Part shown: piece after piece, positions 40,001 through 45,587 of the stretch
Layout of the letters: each line of letters begins with the position of its first letter
Numbering within the stretch: position 1 is the stretch's first letter
From: Nectonema munidae
Lineage: Eukaryota; Nematomorpha; Nectonematoida; Nectonematidae
DNA length: 64,000 nucleotides
Direction of reading: 5' to 3'
Assembly (NCBI GenBank): GCA_030549495.1
Contig: JAUIRK010000113.1
Location: 139,501-203,500, forward strand
The notes under the pieces: model-generated
Database searches by the model: none
Told to the model about the DNA's origin: nothing
What the model saw: the letters and a program-made list of their open reading frames with translations, nothing else
Program-made: the position numbers and the translations under genes

Positions 40001-40570
40001 TTTTTAAATTGCTTCACACCGATTAAAAATGTCTTCATGTTTCGTGTATATTGAAATTAAAAATATCAATGTTGCTTGGTAGAATTTTTTCCTGGAAGCG
40101 ATTTTAAATTTACTGTTTTTCCATAGGAATTTATATAACTTTAAACAAGTCCTTAAAATATAGCAATCATTATGTAAAGCTTAGACATCATTGATCCTGG
40201 TATCCAAGTTAAACATTAGTAAAAAGCTAGAAGAATTCTCCAAATTTACATGCATAGACATTACTATAGAATCACATTTAAATATTCATTGTAGTCAAAG
40301 AATTTCAAAGCTCTGAAAATATTCATGTCAACTTTTAGAAAAATATATGTTTTTATGATATTTAATGGATATGAGGTTATTTTTCAATGTTTTAATCAAA
40401 TGTAAAATCATTTTAGTTATTATGGAGTTGAAGTTTTGGAAGCAAGAGGAGGCATCACATATACTGGACCATGGGACATCTGGAAGAGCATAATAGCACT
40501 AGCAATTTTCAATGCCATTCTCTTAACAACAGCCTATTTAGTATTGAAGTACAAAAAGTACAAAAAATGA
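12225..40570 (+). CDS. ABCG2-like half-transporter (whole gene, ten coding exons)
   Basis: A plasma-membrane ABC half-transporter with the order nucleotide-binding domain, then six-helix membrane domain, as in the ABCG/White family. Family members dimerise and use ATP to export lipids or xenobiotics. Ten exons join with consistent phases into 699 residues (human ABCG2 has 655; the extra is mostly N-terminal). Visible motifs: Walker A GPSGSGKT (113-120), Q-loop Gln159, signature ISGGERKR (219-226), Walker B with catalytic DE (243-244) in LFLDEPTTGLD, and H-loop His276 in FTIHQPR. The re-entrant NPADF motif follows. The external loop keeps Cys633, the sequon Asn643-Gln-Thr and Cys649, matching human Cys592, Asn596 and Cys608. 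The free cysteine that links human dimers (Cys603) has no counterpart. The family call is near certain; one-to-one orthology with ABCG2 is inference. Confidence 0.93.
13515..13686. mobile_element. hAT-type MITE with three long G tracts
   Basis: Inverted ends CAGTGGCGTAGCCA and TGGCTACGCCACTG enclose 172 bp. Inside are G runs of 20, 16 and 14 bases (13542-13561, 13608-13623, 13638-13651). The flanks share AAAATG on both sides, but not as a clean 8-bp duplication. It lies in ABCG intron 1. The G runs could form quadruplexes on the coding strand of the host transcript. Confidence 0.85.
13731..13760 (+). repeat. (GAA)n microsatellite
   Basis: About nine consecutive GAA/AAG triplets in ABCG intron 1, just beyond the G-rich MITE. 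It may be the 3' tail of the - strand LINE that follows. Confidence 0.8.
13860..15300 (-). mobile_element. LINE fragment, CR1/Jockey-like reverse transcriptase
   Basis: Read down the - strand from 15300, broken frames give VISNFRPISIILVFYPEIFEKIIHSQ cut by stops, where NFRPISI..FEKIIHSQ is the standard RT opening of CR1/Jockey LINEs. Further on come LYINDLQKCLQFTIYTDD, including a DD-type catalytic motif written TDD, and a possible C-terminal region toward 13900. Many stops show it is old. It lies in ABCG intron 1. Confidence 0.65.
16364..17379. mobile_element. Foldback-like palindromic element 2
   Basis: The left end is ATATAGCATTTTCACTTAAA; the right end complements to ATATAACATTTTCACTTTAA. 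The left arm (16380-16530) repeats a unit of about 42 bp made of CTTTAAGTTCGTCTTTTTTC and CTTTAAGTTCATCTTTTTTC, and finishes with GTCCTTGTGACTTTAA. The right arm (17320-17379) carries the complement: TTAAAGTCACAAGGA and GGACGAACTTAAAGTG. The interior is AT-rich, non-coding, and holds a 16-base G run at 16797-16812. It lies in ABCG intron 1. Confidence 0.72.
18107..18566 (+). CDS. ABCG2-like gene, coding exon 2
   Basis: It completes codon 263 and runs to residue 416. It starts FSDKGCCIIFTIHQPRYNIF, which contains the H-loop, and covers the end of the ATPase domain (NPADFLLDI) and the charged linker before the first membrane helix. The acceptor is AAATAG|A and the donor CAG|GTTTAC. It ends in phase 0 with Lys-Gln. 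Confidence 0.93.
19154..19472 (+). repeat. Minisatellite array A (28-bp unit)
   Basis: About five tandem copies of a 28-bp unit containing TCCAACCTGTATACTACGAT are followed by a unique core of about 130 bp (with ACTAGGGAGACAATGTTCAA and GAGACGATGCTACATAAGTT) and one or two more units. The same units and core occur in the opposite orientation at 37079-37400. It lies in ABCG intron 2. Confidence 0.85.
19785..20205. repeat. Possible MITE with weak inverted ends
   Basis: The left AGTGGTGGATTCGTTAA and the right TTAACGAAACACGATTAACT, continuing ACCATTACTT, pair imperfectly as inverted ends. Nothing inside codes. The pairing is modest and the boundaries are approximate. Confidence 0.3.
21311..21376 (+). 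CDS. ABCG2-like gene, coding exon 3
   Basis: A 66-base exon for residues 417-438 (MAIVGKRAILNMVRNPQVFK then VQ). It corresponds to the RxxxNxxRNPQ element just before and into the first membrane helix of ABCG proteins. Flanked by CATTTTAG and GTATGT; phase 0 at both ends. Confidence 0.9.
21500..22262 (+). mobile_element. LINE 3' fragment, CR1-like, with (TTATG)n tail
   Basis: Three overlapping + frames give the C-terminal region of a CR1/Jockey-type RT: DLGLIIDSKLNF, LFKSLIRPILEYANVIYGDS, YSERMEVLNLPSLYYG, and FEDWNSLPSEVVN followed by FKNKLDAAW. It ends after a short untranslated stretch in ATGTTATGTTATGTTA, a microsatellite tail typical of this clade. It is 5'-truncated and frame-broken. 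The fragment at 56750-57125 has the same tail. It lies in ABCG intron 3. Confidence 0.85.
22638..23001. mobile_element. piggyBac-like MITE
   Basis: The ends are TTACACTAAAAGGACCAAA and GGTCCTTCTAGTGTTAA, an inverted pair beginning with (TTA)ACACTA and fitting a TTAA-targeting piggyBac-type element. Close inside, each end carries a GACGTCA/TGACGT cluster (GACGTCAATTGACGTAAAC on the left, GACGTCACTTGACGTAT on the right). No transposase is coded. It lies in ABCG intron 3. Confidence 0.8.
23474..23559 (+). CDS. ABCG2-like gene, coding exon 4
   Basis: Residues 439-466 plus two bases of 467. It encodes MVMFVVSLIVGTIFF (second membrane helix) and QTDNSTSRGIQNR, matching the xxDxxGIQNR turn of ABCG2. 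The acceptor is TCCTTTAAG and the donor CAG|GTTTCG. Confidence 0.92.
23660..24130. repeat. Unclassified GC-richer repeat remnants
   Basis: Two islands, about 23665-23760 and 23960-24075, stand out from AT-rich intron 4 by higher GC. They have no matching ends or protein that I recognise. They are probably eroded mobile elements. Confidence 0.3.
24317..25205 (-). mobile_element. hAT element, ZMYM1-like transposase tail, deleted copy
   Basis: The end at 24317 starts CAGGGCCGATGGTAG. On the - strand, 24780 down to 24535 gives EERGFSKLKRIKTHSRSTVS then QERLKSLTMLSIGSEIA, the C-terminal dimerisation region of ZMYM1/TTF-type hAT proteins. The far end near 25190 reads CCTGGGGCCCTTGGG. The fragment at 54317 has the same layout. 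The rest of the transposase is missing. It lies in ABCG intron 4. Confidence 0.65.
25225..26040 (-). mobile_element. Penelope-like element, GIY-YIG nuclease region
   Basis: From 26040 down, the - strand gives KGITINHNSG..KVKLALI and an FQHKEDELNKIK region, then CNLCSEYYIGETSGPVIF and RLREHIHDIEHKK with a later RIIREE. Position and content match the C-terminal GIY-YIG nuclease of Penelope-like retroelements. The copy is broken and lacks its RT. It lies in ABCG intron 4, just upstream of exon 5. Confidence 0.75.
26153..26242 (+). CDS. ABCG2-like gene, coding exon 5
   Basis: It completes Arg467 and runs through residue 496 plus two bases. It encodes LGAIFFIVMNMIFGNLSAID and AFIAEKKFF, the third membrane helix and the coupling loop before HExxxGxY. 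The acceptor is CTTTTTCAG and the donor GT|GTAAGT. Confidence 0.93.
26730..26981. mobile_element. hAT terminal fragment, related to the element at 677
   Basis: The sequence from TTCAACAAGATATGAAGATG to CCACGTTGAGAAAACTG (ending 26981) matches, in reverse, the left 250 bp of the hAT element at 677-3128, including its terminal repeat. Only this end is present. It lies in ABCG intron 5. Confidence 0.65.
27190..27400. repeat. Dispersed repeat, copy 2
   Basis: This resembles 6960-7110 over roughly 120 bp (GATCCTCAATGTTCTTCACT to the AACTAACCAA stretch). No coding or tRNA-like head is evident, so its class is open. Confidence 0.5.
27635..27970 (+). mobile_element. hAT fragment, GTF2IRD2/ZBED-like
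   Basis: The frame gives QVDNFFAREIDFKGMEDQFN and then FACEMETIIKKL. This resembles the DFxxMxxxFxLFxxPF segment before the C-terminal dimerisation part of GTF2IRD2/ZBED-type hAT proteins. It is short and broken. It lies in ABCG intron 5. Confidence 0.5.
28388..28512 (+). CDS. ABCG2-like gene, coding exon 6
   Basis: It completes Val497 and encodes residues 498-538 plus one base of 539. It reads HETLNGFYHIFVYFICKVFC then DLIPLRILPVFITSS, matching HExxxGxYRVSSYFxxKxxxDLxPxRxxP of ABCG2 (coupling helix and fourth membrane helix). The acceptor ATTGGAAG is weak in pyrimidines. The donor is G|GTACGT. Confidence 0.9.
29771..29925 (+). CDS. ABCG2-like gene, coding exon 7
   Basis: It completes Gly539 and encodes residues 540-590: FQADFVKWCIFFFVLCLVTS, then SSSICFICSTLLNTVAAAF and the next hydrophobic stretch. 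This covers the fourth-to-fifth membrane helices. The join gives YFMVGFQADF, aligned with YFMLGLKPKADAF of human ABCG2. Acceptor ATAATTTAG; donor ATG|GTAAAT. Confidence 0.92.
29926..29979 (+). other. 54-bp micro-intron of the ABCG gene
   Basis: A minimal GT-AG intron (GTAAAT to TTTAG) between exons 7 and 8. Every other intron in this gene is above 1.2 kb. Both flanking exons are phase 0 and join MM to VFGGLLVNL as expected for ABCG2. Confidence 0.88.
29980..30069 (+). CDS. ABCG2-like gene, coding exon 8
   Basis: Residues 591-620, VFGGLLVNLSSLPLVIFWLQ then YLSIFRYGYY. It matches FSGLLVNLTTIxxWLxWLQYxSIPRYGF, the end of the fifth helix and the re-entrant segment. Ile-Phe replaces the Ile-Pro of human ABCG2. 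The donor is TAT|GTAAGT. Confidence 0.94.
30400..30700. repeat. Unassigned GC-richer repeat 5' of a LINE
   Basis: About 300 bp much richer in G and C than the surrounding intron 8. No frame gives a recognisable protein. It directly precedes the LINE reverse transcriptase at 30735 and may be its 5' part or a separate older insertion. Confidence 0.35.
30735..31745 (+). mobile_element. LINE fragment, CR1/Jockey-like reverse transcriptase
   Basis: The + frames carry LDLSHAFDYIPHCLLLSKLK, GSSGVPQGTILAPLFFNIF, and a catalytic block written CADDTTVLFS (the ADD form of the YxDD box). Then follow LVRP-like and FNSSF C-terminal pieces. Several frame breaks are present. It lies in ABCG intron 8. Confidence 0.85.
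32573..32658 (+). CDS. ABCG2-like gene, coding exon 9
   Basis: Residues 621-648 plus two bases of Cys649. It begins ALTINEFLGIQFCDDQTTLE, matching ALQHNEFLGQNFCPG, then KENQTEAK with an N-glycosylation sequon at Asn643. This is the large external loop. Acceptor TTCGTTTAG; donor TG|GTATTT. Confidence 0.92.
33255..33452 (-). other. Unassigned open frame with higher GC
   Basis: A 65-residue - strand frame with HPLDFWVFLIDIPEYKELAE at its start. PLDFW followed by a spaced LAEK recalls the region before the hAT dimerisation domain, but the rest (IREQELISKRARLGDKFE) does not fit that family. It lies in ABCG intron 9 and has no clear splice sites. Confidence 0.25.
34660..34933. mobile_element. hAT terminal fragment
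   Basis: The right end reads ACGTTGAAAAACACTG, closing at 34933. It is the same type of end as at 677 and 26981 (complement CAGTGTTTTTCAACGT). The 270 bases inside are GC-richer than the intron. A matching left end was not found. Confidence 0.45.
35312..36453. mobile_element. Foldback-like palindromic element 3
   Basis: The left end is TATACCATTTTCACTTCCCT; the right end complements to ATACCATTTTCAGTTCCATC. Each arm is a run of degenerate units of about 20 bp: TTTTGCAATTCTATTACACC and variants on the left (35340-35490), and the complement GGTGTAACGGAATTTCAAAA and variants on the right (36300-36440). The interior of about 0.8 kb is AT-rich and non-coding. It lies in ABCG intron 9. Confidence 0.75.
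36481..37078 (+). repeat. Higher-order tandem repeat, about 240-bp unit
   Basis: Nearly three diverged copies of a block containing ATAGGTAATAACTTTTGTAA, GAACAGAAAGTTTGATATTT and CGATTCTTTGATTACAGAAT. The first two motifs are degraded versions of the core of the adjoining minisatellite (ATAGGTAATAACTTATGTAG and ACAGAAAGTTGAACATTG), so the arrays share an origin. Confidence 0.8.
37079..37400 (-). repeat. Minisatellite array B, inverted copy of array A
   Basis: On the + strand it shows repeats of ATCGTAGTATACAGGTTGGA (28-bp period), a core with AGCATCGTCTCCCCGAATGA and CATTGTCTCCCTAGTTATTT, then about five more units. This is the reverse complement of 19154-19472, including the order units, core, units. 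It lies in ABCG intron 9. Confidence 0.85.
37437..37935. repeat. Two overlapping tandem duplications
   Basis: A unit of about 86 bp starting GAGAATATATCATTACATAT occurs twice in near-identical form (37438-37523 and 37524-37609). Then a segment of about 110 bp starting ACAAATAAATTTAGATTCTG at about 37595 recurs, diverged, from about 37833. The first pair looks recent. Confidence 0.8.
37936..40416. other. Remainder of ABCG intron 9
   Basis: AT-rich, mostly featureless sequence. A small GC-richer patch at about 39370-39480 reads LKQRKRGKTAAFLSSYAIVP on the - strand but has no recognised homologue or splice context. Confidence 0.45.
40417..40570 (+). CDS. ABCG2-like gene, last coding exon
   Basis: It completes Cys649 and encodes residues 650-699 and the stop. 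It reads YYGVEVLEARGGITYTGPWD, then IWKSIIALAIFNAILLTTAY (sixth helix) and a short basic tail KYKKYKK, matching the WxxWKN and TIAYLKLLFLKKYS end of ABCG2. The acceptor is TCATTTTAG. Confidence 0.94.
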
Positions 40571-40580
40571 ATTGCTTACA

Positions 40581-40586
40581 AATAAA
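40581..40586 (+). terminator. Polyadenylation signal candidate, ABCG gene
   Basis: AATAAA begins 11 bases after the stop codon. That is close, so the AATAAA near 40653 is an alternative. Confidence 0.45.
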
Positions 40587-40739
40587 GAACGCAATATTTA
40601 TGTACATATATATATATATACACACACATACACACATATGTGTGTATAGTGAATAAAAACTATAGCAATGTTTTTTCAAATACTCTCCACTTTTTGGTTT
40701 GCAGATGTGTGTACAAAAAAAGAAAAGAAATGGATTCCC

Positions 40740-41012
40740 TCCCCCCAGGGATGGACCGAGAGGGGGGGGGGGGGGGGGGGGGGATAGGGGGATGCATACC
40801 CCCCCCCCCCCCCACCAGCAATCTATTCAAGAAAAATTAAGGTTGGAGTCCACCCTAAAATAGAAATGAAAATTGATGAAGTCATTGATCGATTTTCAAA
40901 GCAAAAAGAAAGAAGAAAAGACTTTGTAATATAATTTTAATCATTTATTTTACATACGTTTTCAAATTTCTTCCCTAATAAAATGTGTAAAATATTTTGA
41001 TAATATTAGTAT

Positions 41013-41047
<35 letters not shown>

Positions 41048-41075
41048 ACAAAAGTTTTCTGGATCCCCCACTGCC
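40740..41075. mobile_element. MITE-like block with very long G and C tracts
   Basis: It starts CAGGGATGGACCGAGAG and ends near TTTCTGGATCCCCCACTG, loosely inverted ends of the same kind as the hAT MITEs at 11413 and 13515. It holds a G run of 22 (40762-40783), a C run of 15 (40799-40813) and a C run of 34 (41014-41047). The G-rich and C-rich runs are complementary and could pair. It may be two overlapping elements. Confidence 0.5.
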
Positions 41076-43600
41076 TCCCCCTTACACAAATATAACTATA
41101 ATTAAGGTTCTTCGACAACTTCTTTAACTATAGTCAACTAATTCCTTGATATTTATAGTTATCCTGTTAGTTATAGTCAGAAAATCGCTATACAGGTATT
41201 ATGCTAAGAAAATTGATTTTCTTCTATATTTAGCGTGGCCAATTGTGTAAAAATTATATGCGAATTTTGATAGCATAAAATAATTTTCATTGTCCAATCA
41301 AATCTTTTAGGAATCTAAACAAACTTTTTATCACTTTTTTTATCTCTTTTTCCAGTTGCATTTACTTTTTGTTATAATTGTGGATTTAAAATTTTCATTT
41401 TTTAAATGATCTTCTTCCAGTTTAATTTTTAAGGATAAAATAACGAAAATTAGATTGAAAAGAGAAGAATAAAAAATTTATTTAAAAAATTTTCAAATAC
41501 AAATCAATAGATATATTATATATATAGGAATAAATTGAATAAAATGATTCATACATAGTATATATTTCAATTTTATTGGTTTAGCGTATAAACATATCTT
41601 GTTAAAAAATTTACTAGAAGAGTAACCAGTTTGTGTAGGGATTAAAAGGCTAGCTTGACTTGAGAATCTGTAGAGTATCCGTGGTTTCTATCATGGAAAA
41701 AGACAAAAATATAACATTTCAGATAATAATAATAATTTCATTTACAACTTCACCGATTCAAAGTTTTTTAAAATATTAATTGAAATCATGGGAATTTAAG
41801 GAAGATGAAAATATTTTGAAAATATTATTTGTAAATATTTTGAGAATCTATTAAGCTAAATGTGGAAATATGCTTAATGTAAGAGTTTGTGATCAAAATT
41901 CACATTTAAAGTATTATTCTCATCTAAAATATTTCTTTTGGTGTTATAATTTAAAATCTTGTAATCGGGTTAATGTTTGTGTTCTTGCCAATTTTCCTCC
42001 CTCTTTTGTCATGTAACTCCTTTGATTTATCCCTCTTTTGATATTAACTCTATTTGCCTATGTATCCTCAATGGTTTTTATAATACAATTTTTTAAAACA
42101 AATCTGTTTCATAAAACTGAATCTCAAATATTATATGAACAAATTTTTGTTTGAAATGAAGATTTTTAAGGATTATTTTAAATCTAGACCATGTGTATTT
42201 GTTTATTCGGTTATATCTAAATATTGTATCTAAATTTACATAAACTAATAAATTATTAACATTTTTTGTATAAAAAAGAATATACACAGAGAAATACTTA
42301 TCTAAATTCGGAACATACATCGATTACTCTTGTTGTTTATCAAAATTAGTGGCAGTTAAAAATTGACCCAAAAATTGTTAAATTCTTGACTTTTTATAGT
42401 AAAAAATTGAGCTAAATGAAAAATATATTTAGTAATCTATAATTTTTATGGAAAAAAACTTTAAGAAAATATATATTTTTTTTTTGAAAAATGAGTTGAT
42501 AAAAAAATTTGTTCAATTTTGAAAAACTTTTTTTGCAAGTTTGCAAGAACTTTGGGTCTAAAAATATGAGGGATAAAAGTACGATTAAATCTAACAGTTC
42601 CACAAATAGTTAATTTTTTTGATAGGTTAAATAAGAGTTAAATAAATGAAATACTAATAAGTTTTGATATCAAAATAACTTATCTCCATATATAAAAGAT
42701 ATATTTATCAAAATATGCATGAAATAGATGGTTTTTCTGACTTATAAATATTTTTCTAATTTTTTTCAAATTTCTTAAAGCCAATCACTTTTTTCATAAA
42801 TTATCAAAATTTTTTTTTTTATTTATATATTTTTCTTGAATGCCGTTTTTCTTGGAAATAGATGATAGAAAGTAATATTGTTTGAAATACAAAAGAATAA
42901 ACAGAAGATATTTGTTATTCTAACCATATTTTAATTTCAATAGGACATTTGTATAAGGTTTTATTTAAAAATTAAAAAAAAAGAACAAAATCAATCTGTG
43001 GAGTTTTTTGCCAACTAGTGGTCCTTCACGCTAGGTTTATTTTGCAGGTCTTGCGAGAGTTAAGATAACATAATATATATTATGAGAAACAGGGTAAAAG
43101 TTTCCCATTTTACCCAAACTATTTTTTTCAATAATATAGATTCTGCATAATTTCTGATTAAGATACTCGGTTTTATATTTAAACACAATTTGACTTTAAA
43201 AAATTTTCTTAAACAGTTTTCTGCCACTTGAAACATATGGAAGCATCAAGGATAAGAGTAAATCTTGCGAACTTAAATCTTTTAAGACTCGGGTTTTGAA
43301 AACGAATGGTTCGCTATTCTTTAAATGAGTTTCTTTTAAATACAATTCAAAGCAGATTTTATTTTATTTTATGCGACGCTCAAAGCTCTGTCTTGAGTGT
43401 GCTCCCCAACTGAGCTTTTTAGTTAGGCTCCCCAACTGAGCTTGCTAGGATTGAAAGAAATGTCAAAAACAAAAAAAATGCCATATGGATAATTTAGGAG
43501 GAAGAAATTTCAAAAGATATTTTTAACAAAATATTGACCTAATTCAAAACTATTTACTTTTACAGAAAAAAAATAGACTTTATTGACCTATAAAAATTTT
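41076..43600. other. Intergenic sequence, no gene recognised
   Basis: AT-rich sequence between the convergent ABCG and collagen genes. The frames at 42093-42320 and 42412-42603 are low-complexity translation. A 17-base motif GCTCCCCAACTGAGCTT occurs twice near 43400-43445. Confidence 0.45.
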
Positions 43601-43699
43601 AAAAATAAAAAATTAAGGTATATTAATTACTTCAAGCAATCTCAAAAACGTTAAAATAAAAAAATTACGTTATCGAATTTAACTGCCCTAAATTTAAAC

Positions 43700-43821
43700 A
43701 CAATCTTCAGCGCTGTGCTTAATTTGATGTCAAAAAGTCTTTTTTAAATTCTAAACGCTATTTCTAAAATCCGAAATAAAATTGAAAAAAGACAATTTAG
43801 AACTTAAAAACGGCATGTATA
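43700..43821. mobile_element. Foldback-like palindromic element 4 (partial)
   Basis: Read in reverse from 43821 it starts TATACATGCCGTTTTTAAGT then TCTAAATTGTCTTTTTTCAA. Its next 57 bases almost match the centre of element 1 (9510-9575), including TTTTAGAAA and AGCGTTTAGAATT. The other end was not placed. Confidence 0.55.
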
Positions 43822-43829
43822 AATAATAT

Positions 43830-44060
43830 TTATTTAGTTTTGAATAAGGATTTCATTAAAGGTTTTTGAAATTCCCAAATTATAATGTAAATTTTGTGTT
43901 TTTGCTTAAATGATATATTAACATCACCTTGTAATACTTTACTCATATACCATTTTGCATACTGATTTTTTTTAATGGCTAAATCGTATAACGAATGGAC
44001 ACAGCCATGCTTAATTATGTTCTTGTATTTTTGCTTCAATAAATTCTTCCATAAATGAGG
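43830..44060 (-). other. Unassigned open frame
   Basis: A 69-residue - strand frame with IIKHGCVHSLYDLAIKKNQY and AKWYMSKVLQGDVNI has more coding character than its surroundings, but no family was recognised. It lies downstream of the last collagen exon found, and its phase and sequence give no link to that gene. Confidence 0.2.
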
Positions 44061-44079
44061 GAACGAACGAAACGTTTGG

Positions 44080-45185
44080 ACGTGTTACTTCTTCTTCGCT
44101 TACACCTTTCCCCTAGTAGGAGGTCGGTGGACATAATCCGTTTTTTTCATTTCCATCAATCTTCGTTTGCCGTCCTCTGCTTCTCTTTCCTCTAACTGGT
44201 AATTCCAACTCCTGCCGAGTCACATCTTTTTCGTTTTTTCCTGAGAAAAAGAGCATACGATCGAAGTTTACTTCTTTCTATTTTTGCGTGTACACTTTCT
44301 GTCACCGTTGTCCTTCTTCTCACCTCTTCATTCTTTATTCTGTCTTTTAGAGTCACGCCAAACATCATTCTTAACATTCTCATTTCTGTTGTAATCAATT
44401 TTATTTCATCCTTCTTCTTCTTAGATACAAAATCATGTTCCATACGTCATGGCTGTTCTGATCAGTGTACTTATATTTTTTTGCGTTAAACGTCATCGGT
44501 ATCCTTCTATCGTTTATGACAGCTTTTACTTCATTTTCATTCCTCAACAATCAGTGATTGCAAATAAAGTTTTTCACTTGCTTTAATTACGGTTGATGTG
44601 AGTCTCTACTAGTCACATGTTTCGCTATCTTACTGCCCGCCATAATTTCTCTCTTCTTTGTATTCATATTCAGCCCATACTTTTCAATTCTGAAAAGATT
44701 TTTGTGTTTTCAATTCATCTGCGAAAAGTAGCTCCCATAGATCTTCGGCTTTTAAGCTTTCAGACACAACATACATCACTATTGTAAACAAAATGGCACT
44801 TAACCCGGGACCTTGATGGAGACAACTCTAATCTCAAATTCTCTTGATTTTCCTTCCATTGTTTTCATCGCTGTTTTTCACTTTTTATAAAATTTCTAAA
44901 CTATTCTCACCAATTTTTGTGATATTCCTTTCTTCCTGATGGACCAGTACACTATTTCACTAGGAACACGGTCATACGCTTTCTTCAAGTCAACAAAAAA
45001 CTGCCAAGTTTCCTTCTAACTTTTTCTCTAACATTTGCCTGACGAGAAAGATAGCATCTATCATACTCTTTCCTGCCAAAAAGCCAAATTGCTTGGGATC
45101 GATTTTCACTATTGAACGAATTCTTGTATCTAATATTTTTTCAAATAACTCCAATCTATGTTCCAGCAACATAATCTCTCAGCAC
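44080..45185 (-). mobile_element. LINE fragment (family A), second copy
   Basis: From 45185 down, the - strand gives FEKILDTRIRSIVKIDPKQF then GFLAGKSMIDAIFLVRQMLE, parallel to KIDSKQFGKTTVDAIFVRRQ in the copy at 930-2395. Later comes a C-terminal piece with TTEMRMLRMMFGVTLKDRI. Both copies end in the same ACACCT...GGTCGGTGG segment and a TTCTTC/GAA tail. Broken. It lies in or beyond the last collagen intron seen. Confidence 0.75.
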
Positions 45186-45445
45186 ACTCCTTAATGAAAT
45201 CCCACACTTCATAAGTGTTAAAAATTGACAACTGTTTATTTTAATTTTAAAAACAATTCTAATCATACATTAAATTCATAAGGAAATATATTTCAAAGTG
45301 CAAGTTTGAAAAGAAAAAATATCATTCAAAAAAGATGACCTTAATTTTTTTGTTCTGATGAGTAAATTCCTCTTAATGTAAATCATAGGGAGATTTGAGA
45401 ATATAGCATAAAAGAAGTTTGAATTGGCAAATCGAACTTACTCAC

Positions 45446-45587
45446 ATAAATCCATCTTCTTCATATAGAGAAGCTCTTCCAGGAATGCCTTGATGTCCTG
45501 GCAACCCCGGAGGTCCAGGTGGACCTGGGGGTCCAGGAGGCCCAGCTGGTCCTGGTGGTCCAGGCAACCCTCTTACACCTGGGGGAC
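45446..45587 (-). CDS. Collagen-like gene, coding exon 4
   Basis: Starts TACCTAG|GT, which completes Gly271, and reads [20 protein letters not shown] through [17 protein letters not shown]. The donor is AT|GTGAGT at 45445. Using the GTAAGT four bases further would put a TGA in frame, so the first donor is favoured. It ends in phase 2. Confidence 0.88.
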
